NCBI GenBank assembly: GCA_002721875.1
Contig: PBLU01000017.1
Coordinates: 10,297-17,758 of the forward strand
DNA from: Chloroflexota bacterium
GTDB lineage: Bacteria; Chloroflexota; Dehalococcoidia; UBA1151; TMED-70
Direction of reading: 5' to 3'
Length of the DNA stretch: 7,462 nucleotides
This document shows positions 7,122 to 7,462 of the stretch, in pieces. Under the pieces are notes generated by a model that ran no database searches, was not told where the DNA came from, and saw nothing but the letters and a program-made list of their open reading frames with translations. Both the position numbers and the translations under genes were made by a program. Positions within the stretch are counted from its first letter, which is position 1. Each line of letters opens with the position of its first letter.

Positions 7122-7287
7122 ATTTAGATTGTTTTCTTATTGTTTCGAGTGATTCGGGTCGAGGGGTTCCCTCGCTGTAAAATTTCTGAGAGAGATCCAT
7201 CATGGTATCGAAGTATTCTTCCTCAGTTAAGTCTTGATAGACGAGTTCCCCGTCCACCTTGATATCAAATAACTCTAGTCTTTTCAT
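7105..7287 (-). CDS. Small acidic phage protein of unknown function (60 aa)
   Basis: The frame starts MKRLELFDIKVDGELVYQDL and continues with TEEEYFDTMMDLSQKFYSEG. A short beta hairpin (LFDIKVDGELVYQDL, 6-20) is followed by an acidic helix (TEEEYFDTMMDLSQKFY, 21-37) and a basic tail (ETIRKQSKYGKQN). This pattern is familiar from small proteins of T4-like cyanophages, though I know of no function. The ATG at 7287 lies inside the end of the glycosyltransferase gene (23-nt overlap) with only a short AGG as a possible ribosome binding site, so coupled translation is likely. It in turn overlaps the next gene by 17 nt. Gene identity is supported by its place in the compact same-strand string and by the plausible protein composition. 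Confidence 0.75.
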   Translation of the reverse strand: MKRLELFDIKVDGELVYQDLTEEEYFDTMMDLSQKFYSEGTPRPESLETIRKQSKYGKQN

Positions 7288-7462
7288 GACCTACACGTAT
7301 ACGAGGGTCGCACCAGATATCAAAACCTGCTTCTTTCGCATCAAGACAGAAAGATACGTCCTCTCCGCACATATCCTGCACTTCTCCAGATTCAAAGACC
7401 TGCATTTTAGGTGCGAACCATGGATAAGGCATTTCTGGATGCTCAAATACTCCATGTTTAAT
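7265..7462 (-). CDS. Glycosyltransferase-like protein, C-terminal fragment (5' end beyond window)
   Basis: Sixty-five codons run from the right window edge to a TGA at 7265-7267. The segment reads HPEMPYPWFAPKM, then MCGEDVSFCLDAKEAGFDIW and CDPRIRVGHEKT. The G-E-D-V-x-F-C, A-K-E-A-G-F and D-P-x-I-R-V-G-H pattern is characteristic of the C-terminal catalytic half of GT-A fold (GT2-like) glycosyltransferases: the E-D pair holds the presumed catalytic base and the final His often helps bind metal. The donor-binding N-terminal half (DxD motif) would lie outside the window. Such enzymes in myoviruses may decorate virion proteins, host polysaccharide or modified bases; nothing here decides the acceptor. 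The end of this gene overlaps the start of the next by 23 nt, so it belongs to the same transcript. Confidence 0.8.
   Translation of the reverse strand: MKHGVFEHPEMPYPWFAPKMQVFESGEVQDMCGEDVSFCLDAKEAGFDIWCDPRIRVGHEKTRVI

Noticed and set aside
1..7462. Mobile elements, tRNA genes, CRISPR arrays, a defence system, or a strong terminator
   Set aside because: No transposase or integrase motifs, tRNA-like cloverleaf, regularly spaced direct repeats, or GC-rich hairpin followed by a T run were seen on either strand. Coding density leaves almost no room for them.

Overview
The window looks like part of the virion-structure region of a T4-like marine myovirus, most likely a cyanophage of Prochlorococcus or Synechococcus. 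Two genes support this. A gp6-type baseplate wedge protein and a gp25-type (GPW/gp25 family) protein carry the family's signature motifs and sit in the order 25-6 that is familiar from cyanomyoviruses. The DNA is AT-rich, gene-dense, and coded entirely on the minus strand. No tRNA, integrase, transposase or CRISPR array is seen. I know of no distant homology search behind these calls; they rest on reading the translations.

Layout in transcription order (right to left, all minus strand). (1) 7462-7265: the C-terminal 65 residues of a GT-A-like glycosyltransferase, cut by the window edge. (2) 7287-7105: a 60-residue acidic protein of unknown function. (3) 7121-7002: a 39-residue very basic peptide. 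(4) 6995-6276: a 239-residue aromatic-rich protein of unknown function. (5) 6279-5764: a 171-residue protein whose sequence vaguely suggests a degenerate phosphoribosyltransferase fold. (6) 5763-5728: a short leader, the only real gap in the window. (7) 5727-5326: gp25. (8) 5324-3426: gp6. (9) 3422-1: the first 1140 residues of a very large repeat-rich structural protein that stays open to the left edge and fills 46% of the window. It occupies the place of T4 gene 7.

Genes 1-5 overlap or nearly touch one another (23, 17 and 4 nt overlaps, and a 6-nt gap with the ribosome binding site inside the previous gene). The three baseplate genes are separated by 1 and 3 nt. This suggests one or two polycistronic late transcripts with translational coupling. 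The 36-nt leader before gp25 is the natural place for a separate promoter.

In T4, two copies of gp6 and one of gp7 form the core bundle of each baseplate wedge. gp25 sits on the inner ring and starts sheath polymerisation. Genes 7-9 are therefore very probably one assembly unit. The five upstream genes are accessory or virion-associated genes whose roles cannot be read from sequence alone. The window appears to be ordinary cyanophage backbone. The most interesting material is the internal repeat architecture of the giant wedge protein, the tightly nested string of small genes, and the possible PRTase-like remnant.
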